From Streptomyces cavernae (lineage in GTDB: Bacteria; Actinomycetota; Actinomycetes; Streptomycetales; Streptomycetaceae), in the NCBI RefSeq assembly GCF_004023625.1, contig NZ_RPDJ01000011.1, positions 62,001-126,000 on the forward strand: a stretch of 64,000 nt of DNA, given 5' to 3'. This document shows, piece by piece, positions 24,379 through 33,251 of the stretch. Each line of letters opens with the position of its first letter. Position 1 is the stretch's first letter. Under the pieces are notes generated by a model, which saw only the letters and a list, made by a program, of their open reading frames with translations, did no database searches and was not told the DNA's origin. The position numbers were made by a program, and so were the translations under genes.

Positions 24379-25335
24379 GTGACGCTCGTCAAGGAATCAC
24401 CCGCCGTGGTGAAGGCCAGCCCCGCGCCCCCCGCCGCCGCCCGGCGGCGGGGCCGTCGGGAGAACCTCGCCGGCTATCTGTTCATGTCACCGTGGATCGT
24501 CGGGTTCCTGCTGCTGACAGCGGGCCCGATGGTCGCCTCCCTCTACTTCGCGTTCACCGACTACAACCTCTTCAGCAGCCCCAAGTGGGTCGGCCTGGAC
24601 AACTTCACGCGGATGTTCGACGACTCGCGTTGGCAGAAGTCCGTCGAGGTCACCGCGAAGTACGTGGTCATCGGCACGCCGCTGAAGCTGCTGCTCGCGC
24701 TCGGCGTGGCCCTGTTGCTCGCGCAGAGCCGCCGCGGCCAGGCCTTCTACCGGGCCGCGTTCTACGCTCCGTCGCTCATCGGCGCCAGTGTCTCCATCGC
24801 CCTGGTCTGGCGGGCGCTGTTCTCCGACGACGCCATCGTGGACCGCTCGTTGCGGCTCTTCGGCGTGGAGATCGGCGGCTGGGTCGGCGACCCGGGCTGG
24901 GTCCTCTACTGCCTGGTGGCCCTGACCGTCTGGCAGTTCGGCGCACCCATGGTCATCTTCCTCGCCGGGCTCAAGCAGGTGCCGCGCGAGCTGTACGAGG
25001 CGGCCGAGGTGGACGGCGCGGGCCCGCTGCGCAGGTTCTGGTACATCACCCTGCCGATGATCTCGCCGGTGGTGTTCTTCAACGTCCTGCTGGAGACCAT
25101 CCACTCCTTCCAGATCTTCGGCTCGGCGTACGTCATCTCACCCAACGGGAACTGCGGACCGGCCGACGCCGTACTGGTCTATACCTGTTATCTGTACCAG
25201 AAGGGCTTCGACGAGGCCCAGATGGGCTTCGCCTCAGCCATGGCCTGGATGCTGCTGCTTGCCGTGGCGCTGGTGACGGCGGTCCTCTTCTGGTCGCAGA
25301 AGAAATGGGTGCACTACGAGGAGGACGCCCGATGA
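24379..25335 (+). CDS. sugar ABC transporter permease 1 (MalF/UgpA type)
   Basis: A 318-aa inner-membrane permease with six predicted helices, beginning after a basic segment with LAGYLFMSPWIVGFLLLTAG. The cytoplasmic EAA loop that contacts the ATPase reads ELYEAAEVDGAGPLRRFWYI, with the conserved EAA and G. GTG start 14 bases after the binding-protein stop, preceded by GAAGAGGAAC. It overlaps the next permease by four bases (ATGA), so the two are translationally coupled. Confidence 0.92.
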   Translation: MTLVKESPAVVKASPAPPAAARRRGRRENLAGYLFMSPWIVGFLLLTAGPMVASLYFAFTDYNLFSSPKWVGLDNFTRMFDDSRWQKSVEVTAKYVVIGTPLKLLLALGVALLLAQSRRGQAFYRAAFYAPSLIGASVSIALVWRALFSDDAIVDRSLRLFGVEIGGWVGDPGWVLYCLVALTVWQFGAPMVIFLAGLKQVPRELYEAAEVDGAGPLRRFWYITLPMISPVVFFNVLLETIHSFQIFGSAYVISPNGNCGPADAVLVYTCYLYQKGFDEAQMGFASAMAWMLLLAVALVTAVLFWSQKKWVHYEEDAR

Positions 25336-26228
25336 GCACCACCACAGCCACCTCGGCCACCGCGCCCACCTCACCCGAGCCGTCGGGGCTCGGACGGCGG
25401 CGTACCGGTTCGCTCGTCTGGCACGTCAGCGCCCTGCTGGTCCTCGTGGTCGTCCTCTACCCGGTCGTCTGGGTGATCGGTGCCTCCTTCAAGCCCAGCA
25501 AGGAGATCGTCGGCAGCCTGGAGCTGTTCCCGACGGAGCCGATCGTCGCCAACTTCAAAGGGCTGGCGGACGGAATAGCCGACATCCCGATCGCCACCTT
25601 CTTCCAGAACTCCCTGTTCTACGCGCTCGGTGCGGTCGTCGGCATCCTGGTCTCCTGCTCGCTGACGGCCTACGCCTTCGCGCGGATCCGGTTCGCCGGC
25701 CGGAACCTGATGTTCTCGTTGATGATCGGCACGCTGCTGCTGCCGTACCACGTGCTGCTGATCCCGCAGTACGTGATGTTCCAGAAGCTGGAGCTGATCA
25801 ACACCTACGTTCCGCTGCTGATCGGCAAGTACCTGGCGACGGAGGCGTTCTTCGTCTTCCTCATGGTCCAGTTCATGCGCAACCTGCCCAAGGAACTGGA
25901 CGAGGCCGCCCGGCTCGACGGCTGCGGACACCTGAGGATCTACTGGTCGATCATCCTGCCGCTGTGCCGGCCGGCGCTCATCACCAGCGCGATCTTCACC
26001 TTCATCAACGCCTGGAACGACTTCATGGGCCCGCTGATCTACCTCAACGAGCCCGGCAACTACACCGTCTCCCTCGGCATGATGATGTTCATGGACCAGG
26101 AGGGCGTGGCCAACTACGGCGGCATGATCGCCATGTCGCTGGTGGCGCTGCTGCCCGTGCTGGTCTTCTTCCTCGCCTTCCAGCGGTACCTGATCGACGG
26201 TATGGCGACCTCCGGGCTCAAGGGCTGA
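25332..26228 (+). CDS. sugar ABC transporter permease 2 (MalG/UgpE type)
   Basis: A 298-aa permease of the MalG type, starting at the ATG overlapping the previous stop. Helices begin at LVWHVSALLVLVVVLYPVVW; the EAA motif is ELDEAARLDGCGHLRIYWSI followed by ILPLCRPAL. It pairs with permease 1 to form the channel for an oligosaccharide delivered by the lipoprotein. Twelve bases separate it from the YesL-like gene. Confidence 0.92.
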   Translation: MSTTTATSATAPTSPEPSGLGRRRTGSLVWHVSALLVLVVVLYPVVWVIGASFKPSKEIVGSLELFPTEPIVANFKGLADGIADIPIATFFQNSLFYALGAVVGILVSCSLTAYAFARIRFAGRNLMFSLMIGTLLLPYHVLLIPQYVMFQKLELINTYVPLLIGKYLATEAFFVFLMVQFMRNLPKELDEAARLDGCGHLRIYWSIILPLCRPALITSAIFTFINAWNDFMGPLIYLNEPGNYTVSLGMMMFMDQEGVANYGGMIAMSLVALLPVLVFFLAFQRYLIDGMATSGLKG

Positions 26229-26240
26229 GGGGCGGCCGGC

Positions 26241-26879
26241 ATGGCTCTGACGCGAACGGCCGGACGGAGCGAGGCCCGGGCGGCCCGGGCCCGGGCGAAG
26301 TCCCGCAGACCGCCGCGCGAATCGGTGCTCGCGGAGAGGTTCGCCCTCTTCGCCGAGTCCCTGCTGACGGGGGTGTGGATCGCGGTGGCCGCCCTGCCGC
26401 TGGTCACCTACCCCGCGGCGTTCGCCGCCGGAGCCCGGCATCTGCGACGACGCGTCGCCCATGAGGGCGGCGGCTGGCGGGAGTTCGTCGCCGATTTCCG
26501 GTCGGCCGTGCGCGGCGGCTGGCTCGCCGGGCTGGCCGGCTGGGCCGCCGCGGTCGCGGTATGGGTGGACGTCCAGGCCGTTCGGGCCGGGCTCCCCGGT
26601 GGCCCGCTCGCCGGAGCCGTGGGCCTGTTCGCCCTCATCGGGCTGGCTGTCGCCGGGCTGCGCGCGGCAGCGGTGTGGGAGCCCGGTGCCGCCTGGCGCG
26701 TCCTGCTCGCGGCGGCCGGGCGCCGTACGGTCCTCGACCCCGCGGGGTCGTTCCTGCTCGTCGGCGGGCTGGCCGTGGTGGCCTGTTCCGCCTGGTTCGT
26801 CGCACCGCTGGCGGTCCCGGTCCTCGGGGCCGTCGCGGCGGCGGCCGTCGCGGTGGAGGAGCGCTACCGCCGCCGCTGA
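26241..26879 (+). CDS. YesL-like (DUF624) membrane protein
   Basis: A 212-aa membrane protein. After a basic N-terminus the segment LLTGVWIAVAALPLVTYPAA followed by a basic loop matches the start of DUF624/YesL proteins, and three or four further helices follow. YesL-type proteins sit in sugar-ABC operons for pectic or related oligosaccharides in Bacillus; their exact function is unknown. The ATG at 26241 is close behind permease 2, so it belongs to the operon. The family call is by pattern and context. Confidence 0.65.
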   Translation: MALTRTAGRSEARAARARAKSRRPPRESVLAERFALFAESLLTGVWIAVAALPLVTYPAAFAAGARHLRRRVAHEGGGWREFVADFRSAVRGGWLAGLAGWAAAVAVWVDVQAVRAGLPGGPLAGAVGLFALIGLAVAGLRAAAVWEPGAAWRVLLAAAGRRTVLDPAGSFLLVGGLAVVACSAWFVAPLAVPVLGAVAAAAVAVEERYRRR

Positions 26880-26983
26880 GTGTTCTCGCAGGTCGGCGCC
26901 GACGGCGTCGCACCTCTATCTGTCATGCCCCTGACCACGCGTACGCGCAAGCCTCCCGCACGGAAAGGAAAGGCTGAATTCCC

Positions 26984-29722
26984 ATGTCTCCCATCCCCCG
27001 CAGGTCTCTCCTCAAGGCCGCCGCCGTCGCCGGGGCCGCCGCCCAGTTCAGCTGGGCCCTCGGCGGCCAGGAAGCACAGGCGGCGCCGAGAGCCGAGCCC
27101 GGCGACGCGGACCCGGTGACCCTGGACTGGCTGGAGGACGGCGGCCTCGGTGCCGCACCGGGCTCGACCGTCGGCGTGCCCTGGCCCAAGGGTGCCTACG
27201 AGGCCGGCCAGACGTTCGCGCTGAAAGACGCCGACGGCAAGGACGTCCCCGTCCAGTCCTGGCCCATCGGGTACTGGCCGGACGGCTCGCTGAAATGGAC
27301 CGCCCACGCGGTCGGGGCGGGCGCGGGCGCCGGGAAGCTCACACTCACCGCCGGGACACCCGCCGCGCCCGAGAAGAAGGTCACCGTCGACAAGAGCGGC
27401 GGAACCATCGACATATCGACTGGGGTCATCACCGCGAAGATCGGCAAGAGCGGCTCCACCCTGGTGAAGTCGGTCAGGCGGGGCTCCACCGAGATCGCCA
27501 AGGACGGCCGGCTCGTGCTGATCCGGCAGCCCGAGATCGAGGACGGCGACCAGGGCGCGGCGAAGTACGAACGCTTCGAGAGCGCGATCTCCGAGGTGGC
27601 GGTCGAACAGGACGGACCCGTCCGCGCCGTCGTCCGCATCGACGGCAAACACCGCAAGGGCGGGCGCAGTTGGCTGCCGTTCTCGGTCCGCCTCTACTTC
27701 TACGCGGGTGCCGAGTCGTTCCGCATGGTGCACACCATCACCTACGACGGGAAGCAGGAGCCGGGCAAGGCGAGCGGAGACTTCATCCGCGGACTCGGCG
27801 TGCGCTTCACCGTACCGATGCGGGACGCCGCCTACGACCGGCACATCCGGATCGGCGGCGAGGGCACCGGTCTGCTGCGCGAGGCGGTCAAGGGCATCAC
27901 CGGACTGCGCCGCGACCCCGGAGCGGCCGTGCAGGCGGCCCAGTTCAAGGGGGAGAAGCTGCCCGACCCGTCGACCTGGGACCAGCGCGTCACCACCCGG
28001 CTCCAGTACATCCCCGAGTGGGGCGACTACACCCTCTCCCAGCTCTCCGCCGACGGCTTCACCGTCCGCAAGCGCACCAAGAAGGGCCACGGCTGGATCG
28101 GCGCCGGCGGCGGCCGCCGGGCCAGCGGCTTCGGCTATGTGGGCGGCGCGAGCGGCGGACTCTCCTTCGGACTGCGCGACTTCTGGGAGAAGTACCCGGC
28201 CCAGCTCGACATCCGCGACGCACAGACCGACGAGGCCGAGGTCACCCTCTGGCTCTGGTCCCCCGAGGCGCAGCCCATGGATCTGCGCTTCTACCACGAC
28301 GGCATGGGCCAGGACACCTACCCCGAACAGCTCGAAGGCCTCAACATCACCTACGAGGACTACGAGCCCGGCTTCGGCACCCCTTACGGCATCGCCCGCA
28401 CCTCCGAACTCCTCTTCTGGGCCAACGCCTCCACGCCGGGCCCCGAGAAGCTCGCCGAGCAGGTCGAGGCCGTCCGGGTGCTCCCGCAGCTCGCCGCCCC
28501 GCCGAAGCACCTCATCAAGGCCAAGGTCTTCGGCGGACTGTTCTCCGAGCCCGATCGTTCCACCCCCGCCAAGGCGAAGATCGAGGACAACCTCGACTTC
28601 CTCTTCACCTACTACAAGGACCAGGTGGAGATGCGGCGTTGGTACGGCTTCTGGGACTACGGCGACGTCATGCACTCCTACGACACCGCCCGCCACCAGT
28701 GGCGCTACGACATCGGCGGCTACGCCTGGGACAACTCCGAGCTGTCGCCGGACCTCTGGCTGTGGTTCGGGTACCTGCGCTCCGGCCGTGCGGACATCTT
28801 CCGCTTCGCCGAGGCGATGACCCGTCACACCGGTGAGGTCGACGTCTACCACCTCGGCCAGTGGGCGGGCCTCGGCACCCGGCACGGTGTCCAGCACTAC
28901 GCCGACAGCGCCAAACAGCAGCGCATCGCCAACACCACCTACCGCCGCTACTACTACTTCCTCACCGCGGACGAACGCGTCGGCGACCTCATGCACGCCA
29001 ACGTCGACTCCGACGAGACGTTCCTCGTCCTCGACCCCATCCGCAAGATCCGCACCGAGCCGTACACACCCGACCGCAACGCCCTGTCGGTCGGCTTCGG
29101 CACGGACTGGAGCGGGCTGGTCTCCGCGTGGCTCACGGAGTGGGAACGCAAGGGCCCCAAGTGGGACAAGGCCAAGGCCCGCGTGCTGTCCACGATGGAG
29201 ACGATCGCGGCCCAGCCCAACGGATTCGTCCAGGGCAGCGGCCTGTACGACCTGGACACGGGCAAGTTCGCCGTCGCCGACAAGCCGGTGGTCTCCGTCT
29301 CCCATCTGTCCGCGGTCTTCGGCCTGAACGAACTGTGCGCGGAACTGATCGGCCTCGTCGACATGCCGAAATTCAAGGAGGCCTACCTCGACTATTGCCG
29401 CTACTTCAACGCCACCAAGGCCGAACAGAAGGCCCGCTACGGCAGTGACTTCGGTTCCCTGCTGCTGTTCCAGGGCCACTCGCGGCTCGACGCGTACGCC
29501 GCCGTCCAGACCGGGGACGAGGCACTCGCCAAGCGCGCGTGGCAGAAGTTCTTCAACTCCGACGACTACACGTCGTCCACGCCCTGGACCAAACAGAAGG
29601 TGAGCGGCCCCCTCGCCCTGGTGGCAGGCGAGGAGGCTCCCTGGGTCAGCACCAACGCCACCTCGATGTACGGCCTGGCGGCGATCGAGAACCTGGCGCT
29701 GCTCGGGGACAAAATGCCGTAA
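26984..29722 (+). CDS. Tat-exported YetA/PcRGLX-like polysaccharide lyase-type protein
   Basis: A 912-aa exported protein. MSPIPRRSLLKAAAVAGAAA with RRSLLK is a Tat signal, cleaved after QAA. An N-terminal barrel-like part (about 45-130, VTLDWLEDGGLGAAPGSTVG, WPIGYWPDGSLKWTA) is followed by a beta-rich middle and a helical C-terminal half with YYKDQVEMRRWYGFWDYGDV and HYADSAKQQRIANTTYRRYY, as in YetA/PcRGLX exo-rhamnogalacturonan lyase-like proteins. The neighbouring YesL-like and ABC genes mirror Bacillus rhamnogalacturonan loci. The fold-family call is probable; substrate specificity is inferred. ATG at 26984 after GGAAAGGAAAGG. Confidence 0.7.
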   Translation: MSPIPRRSLLKAAAVAGAAAQFSWALGGQEAQAAPRAEPGDADPVTLDWLEDGGLGAAPGSTVGVPWPKGAYEAGQTFALKDADGKDVPVQSWPIGYWPDGSLKWTAHAVGAGAGAGKLTLTAGTPAAPEKKVTVDKSGGTIDISTGVITAKIGKSGSTLVKSVRRGSTEIAKDGRLVLIRQPEIEDGDQGAAKYERFESAISEVAVEQDGPVRAVVRIDGKHRKGGRSWLPFSVRLYFYAGAESFRMVHTITYDGKQEPGKASGDFIRGLGVRFTVPMRDAAYDRHIRIGGEGTGLLREAVKGITGLRRDPGAAVQAAQFKGEKLPDPSTWDQRVTTRLQYIPEWGDYTLSQLSADGFTVRKRTKKGHGWIGAGGGRRASGFGYVGGASGGLSFGLRDFWEKYPAQLDIRDAQTDEAEVTLWLWSPEAQPMDLRFYHDGMGQDTYPEQLEGLNITYEDYEPGFGTPYGIARTSELLFWANASTPGPEKLAEQVEAVRVLPQLAAPPKHLIKAKVFGGLFSEPDRSTPAKAKIEDNLDFLFTYYKDQVEMRRWYGFWDYGDVMHSYDTARHQWRYDIGGYAWDNSELSPDLWLWFGYLRSGRADIFRFAEAMTRHTGEVDVYHLGQWAGLGTRHGVQHYADSAKQQRIANTTYRRYYYFLTADERVGDLMHANVDSDETFLVLDPIRKIRTEPYTPDRNALSVGFGTDWSGLVSAWLTEWERKGPKWDKAKARVLSTMETIAAQPNGFVQGSGLYDLDTGKFAVADKPVVSVSHLSAVFGLNELCAELIGLVDMPKFKEAYLDYCRYFNATKAEQKARYGSDFGSLLLFQGHSRLDAYAAVQTGDEALAKRAWQKFFNSDDYTSSTPWTKQKVSGPLALVAGEEAPWVSTNATSMYGLAAIENLALLGDKMP

Positions 29723-29770
29723 CCCCGGCGACAACCGAGCGCCGGCCCACCGATGCGCGGGCCCCGTGGC

Positions 29771-32242
29771 TCAGCGCATCCTGCCAAGCACCTCCCGCAC
29801 TCGTCGTGCGTCGCGCAACCGCTGCTCGTACGTGGCACCCAGCGCGAGCAGCGCAAGACCGGCGAGTGCGGGAGGCAACCAGCGCGGCAGCACGCCCGCC
29901 AACTGGACGAGATACGGGGACAGTTCGTGCAGCGCCACCAGGGCGAGCGTGCCGCCGCCGAGCAGGAGCGGAGCCTGCAGCCGGTGCCGCGCACCAGCCA
30001 GGGTGATCAGCAGCGCGGCCGTGCCGAGCAGCAGTGGCCGGACCCAGTCCGGGTCGCCCAGGACCGCGAGCAGACTAGGCACGAGCGCGGTCGCGAGGCC
30101 GGGCCCGTACGCGGTCCAGGACGAGACCCGCGGGTCACGCAGGTGCCGCAGTACGCCGACGACCAGCGCCGGTAAGGCCGCCGGCAGCGCGTACGCCTCC
30201 GGGGTGCCGACGCCCCACGACGCCAGCCGGACCCAGGTGGCGAGGACGAACAGGGCCCCGGCGGCGTAGCCCACGCCCCGGCGGTCGGCGCGGATCGCCG
30301 TCCCCGCCGCGATCACCCCGGTCAGCGCGAGGACCAGGGCCAGCACGGGCGGCTCGGACAGCGTGAGGGCGACGGCGAACGCGGCCGCCGCGGCCCCCGC
30401 GATCTCCACCGGAACGGGGTTCGCGAGCCGCGGCGCGAGCACCGCCACGGCCAGTGGAACCAGCAGCACCAGCAGGGCGACGAAGTGTGCCTCCCAGCCG
30501 AGGGCCGCACCGGCGGCGCAGGCGACGCCGGTGGCGTAGGCGACCGACGCGCAGCAGGCGGCCGAACCCACTTGCTGCCACCGCCGGGTGAGGTAGCCAC
30601 CGCCCGCGAACAGCACGGCCAGTACGGGGAACACGACGAGCGTCGCGCTCCTGTCGGCCAGGGCGAGGCAGGCGAGGCTCAGGGAGGTCAGGAGTGCGAG
30701 CAGCGCCGCGGTGACGGCGAGGTACTGGCTCTGCTGCTCCGACGGCGTTGCGGCGGGTGCGGGTTCGGTCTCCGAGGGCGTGGCGCCGGACCGCGGCCGC
30801 CGGTGCCGCGAGAGATACGCGGCAAGGGCCAGGGCAGCCGCCGTCACCAGCACCTCGGTCGTGAGCGCCGCGGGGTAGGGGAGTGCCAGCGCGGGCGGAA
30901 GGACCAGCACCGCCGCCCAGACCAGGACCAGGGCGCCGACCAGACTCCCGGGACGCCGGGCGGCGGCGGGCGCCGAGGCCAGGACGACGGCGACGACGGC
31001 CAGGACCAGCGGGGCCACCGCCGAGTCCGCGAGCCAGGGCGTGCCCACGGTGACCGCCGCCCGCGCGTCCGCGGGCGCCCCCGACCACACCCGGGACGTC
31101 CAGTCGACCGGGCCCGCGAGGCAGAGCGTGAACGGCAGGAGCGTGGTGAGCAGGGCGACACCCTGCACGGCTCCCGAGGCCAGGAGGAAACCGCGCCGCA
31201 CCGCTTCGGGCACGGAGGAAGCGCGCAGCACGGTCAACAGGGCGACACCGCACAGCAGATACCCGAGAACGGTCCAGTCGCCGGGCAGCACCGAGCGCGG
31301 GATCCCGCCGACCGCCGCGACGAGGAGCAGACCCGAGGCGCCCGCGGCGACCGGCGCCCCGCGTCCGGTGCCCGGCTGCCACGCCGCCGCCAGGGCGATC
31401 GCCGCGGCCGGCATGAGCAGGGCCGCCGCCTTGGCCGCGTCGCCCGGCCCCGCCGCCGACCAGGAGAGCGACCCGGCGACCAGAACGGCCCCCGCACCCA
31501 CCGAGCACCCGCCCGCCACGGCGACGATCCGCACCGTCCTGAGCGAGACCCGCAGCGCCACCAGGACGTCTGCCGCCGCAGGGGCCAGCAGGGCGCCCGT
31601 GATCATGTAGGGACCCGCGTTGTTGGAGACCACCCACAGGAGGAGGGGAAGGTGGGCGGCGGCCAGGGCGGCGGGAAGGGGCAGCCGCAGGGCACCCAGC
31701 GCGCGGCCGTACGCAGTCCAGGTCGCCGCCAGTACCGCCGAGGCCACCGCCATGTATCCGATGCCGTCCGAGTCCGGGAACGCCACCTCGTGCAGCGCGT
31801 AGGCGTCCAGCAACGTCAGGGCCATCCCGAGGCCGGCCACCGACTCGGCCGTGGAGCGCAGGCCGCGGCGCAGCAGCAGCGCGGGTGCGCCGAGCGTCGC
31901 CAGCGTCACCGCGCCGAGGACCGCCGCGCGGCCGCCGATGCCCAGATGGCCCCAGCTGACCAGCGTGAACACCATGGCCGCGATCGTGAGCAGAACGCCG
32001 CCGAGGAGCAGCAGCACATTCTGGACACCGGGTGCCGTCGCCTCGGGACGGTCGCCGGTCGGTGCCGGGGCACGCCAGACCGCGGCACCGGCCCATTCAC
32101 CCCCGGCAGTCGGCGAAGGGGGCGCCAGCACGCTCAGCAGCCAGGCCCGGCGGGCCAGCAACTGCGCCCGGCGGGCGTCCAGTTGCCGCAGTTCGTTCTC
32201 CAGCAGCCGCAACTCTTCGGCCGGTGGCGGAAAAGTGGTCAT
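29771..32242 (-). CDS. very large polytopic membrane protein (TTA-containing)
   Basis: An 823-aa protein with a short coiled-coil-like start (ELRLLENELRQLDARRAQLL) and then more than twenty hydrophobic segments, e.g. VLLLLGGVLLTIAAMVFTLV and IALAAAWQPG. It resembles the long integral membrane proteins annotated only as hypothetical in Streptomyces. The ATG at 32242 has GGAG seven bases upstream. Leu in PAALPALVVGVL is encoded by TTA (minus strand 30175-30173), so its complete translation should need bldA. Convergent with the YetA-like gene; function unknown. Confidence 0.8.
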   Translation of the reverse strand: MTTFPPPAEELRLLENELRQLDARRAQLLARRAWLLSVLAPPSPTAGGEWAGAAVWRAPAPTGDRPEATAPGVQNVLLLLGGVLLTIAAMVFTLVSWGHLGIGGRAAVLGAVTLATLGAPALLLRRGLRSTAESVAGLGMALTLLDAYALHEVAFPDSDGIGYMAVASAVLAATWTAYGRALGALRLPLPAALAAAHLPLLLWVVSNNAGPYMITGALLAPAAADVLVALRVSLRTVRIVAVAGGCSVGAGAVLVAGSLSWSAAGPGDAAKAAALLMPAAAIALAAAWQPGTGRGAPVAAGASGLLLVAAVGGIPRSVLPGDWTVLGYLLCGVALLTVLRASSVPEAVRRGFLLASGAVQGVALLTTLLPFTLCLAGPVDWTSRVWSGAPADARAAVTVGTPWLADSAVAPLVLAVVAVVLASAPAAARRPGSLVGALVLVWAAVLVLPPALALPYPAALTTEVLVTAAALALAAYLSRHRRPRSGATPSETEPAPAATPSEQQSQYLAVTAALLALLTSLSLACLALADRSATLVVFPVLAVLFAGGGYLTRRWQQVGSAACCASVAYATGVACAAGAALGWEAHFVALLVLLVPLAVAVLAPRLANPVPVEIAGAAAAAFAVALTLSEPPVLALVLALTGVIAAGTAIRADRRGVGYAAGALFVLATWVRLASWGVGTPEAYALPAALPALVVGVLRHLRDPRVSSWTAYGPGLATALVPSLLAVLGDPDWVRPLLLGTAALLITLAGARHRLQAPLLLGGGTLALVALHELSPYLVQLAGVLPRWLPPALAGLALLALGATYEQRLRDARRVREVLGRMR

Positions 32243-32344
32243 GCTCCGGAGTGTGGCGGCCGTCACCTCGTCCGGCATGAGCACGCGTACTCATCCCGTA
32301 CTCAGAAGCACCGGTCCACGGACGGAAGAGGGCAGACTCCACTT

Positions 32345-32830
32345 ATGGACTGGAAGCGCTCGAAACACCGGAACGACTGGAGCCACTACCGCTTCCGCAG
32401 CCAGTGGGCCCTGCCGGTGCCGCCCGCCGTCGCGTACGCGGTGCTCGCCCGGGCCGAGGACTACCCCCGCTGGTGGCGCCAGGTCCGGGAAGTCACCAGG
32501 ATCGACGACCGCACCGGCACCCTGCGGATCCGCTCGGTCCTCCCGTACGACCTCGTCCTCACCGCCCGCGAGGAACTCCGCGACCCGGTGGCCGGGATCC
32601 TGGGCATCGCGATGACGGGCGACCTGGAGGGCTGGGCCCGCTGGACGCTCACCGCCGCCGACGGCGGAACCCGAGCCGTCTACGACCAGGAGGTCGATGT
32701 GACCAAGCCGCTGCTGAAGCGGTTGGCCGTGCCGGGGCGCCCACTCTTCCGCGCCAACCACACCCTGATGATGCGGGCCGGACGGCGCGGGCTGCTCGCA
32801 CACCTGGCGGCGACCAACCAAGCCGTTTGA
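32345..32830 (+). CDS. SRPBCC (START/polyketide cyclase-like) family protein
   Basis: A 161-aa protein of the helix-grip SRPBCC type: WALPVPPAVAYAVLARAEDY, PRWWRQVREVTRIDD, and late YDQEVDVTKPLLKRL. These bind small hydrophobic ligands or remodel polyketides. It is divergent from the large membrane protein. The ATG at 32345 was taken because family similarity starts soon after. The ligand is unknown. Confidence 0.8.
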   Translation: MDWKRSKHRNDWSHYRFRSQWALPVPPAVAYAVLARAEDYPRWWRQVREVTRIDDRTGTLRIRSVLPYDLVLTAREELRDPVAGILGIAMTGDLEGWARWTLTAADGGTRAVYDQEVDVTKPLLKRLAVPGRPLFRANHTLMMRAGRRGLLAHLAATNQAV

Positions 32831-32869
32831 ACCAACCCCGCACGCCCCTGTATTGTTCAGTCCGTTCCC

Positions 32870-32941
32870 GGGCGATTAGCTCAGTGGGAGAGCGCTTCGT
32901 TCACACCGAAGAGGTCACTGGTTCGAACCCAGTATCGCCCA
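32870..32941 (+). tRNA. tRNA-Val(CAC), copy B
   Basis: Identical in all stems and loops to copy A at 22137, anticodon CAC, but with the expected discriminator A at 32941. TATTGT at 32850-32855 is a possible -10. A strong terminator follows. Confidence 0.95.
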
Positions 32942-32954
32942 CGAAGTCGAAGGC

Positions 32955-32987
32955 GACCCGTGTCCACGGAAAGCGTGGACACGGGTC
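32955..32987 (+). terminator. intrinsic terminator after tRNA-Val copy B
   Basis: 13-base perfect stem GACCCGTGTCCAC / GTGGACACGGGTC with loop GGAAAGC, followed by GTCTTCGTCGTTTTCT. Confidence 0.9.
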
Positions 32988-33003
32988 GTCTTCGTCGTTT
33001 TCT

Positions 33004-33220
33004 GCGCGGCTTCGCCGCGCGTTGTGGGGGCTTCGCCACCCACACCCCCGGGACGGGGTGGGGGTTGGCCGCCCGCCGTCGCCGGGGCGGGGTGGGAGTT
33101 GGCCGCCCATACCCCCGAGCCGAGGTGGGGCTTCGCCACCCACATCCCCGAGCCGAGGTGGGGCTTCGCCACCCACATCCCCGAGCCGGGGTGGGAGTTT
33201 GCCGCCCGTGTCCCTGAGCC
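33004..33220 (+). repeat. tandem hairpin repeats, about 33-base period
   Basis: A GCGCGGC-TTC-GCCGCGC hairpin (33004-33020) is followed by six units of about 33 bases starting near 33021, 33054, 33088, 33121, 33154 and 33187. The core is GGTGGG(G)CTTCGCCACCC, a perfect hairpin in three units and altered to GGTGGGAGTTGGCCGCCC in others. They fill the gap between the tRNA terminator and the 3' end of the exonuclease gene; no ORF is plausible. Confidence 0.85.
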
Positions 33221-33251
33221 AGACGGAGGCCCTTTGTCGAGCTGGTGGGGT

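Noticed and set aside
26864..29734. Antisense open frame of over 950 codons opposite the YetA-like gene
   Set aside because: Shadow of the real gene; no recognisable domains, whereas the plus strand has a Tat signal and conserved segments.
22137..32941. An intact integrative element between the tRNA-Val copies
   Set aside because: No integrase, excisionase, replication or transfer gene is present, both tRNAs are full length with their own upstream signals, so only a relic or duplication can be proposed.
33021..33220. CRISPR-like array
   Set aside because: Units are contiguous, with no unique spacers and internal hairpins throughout; no cas gene is present.
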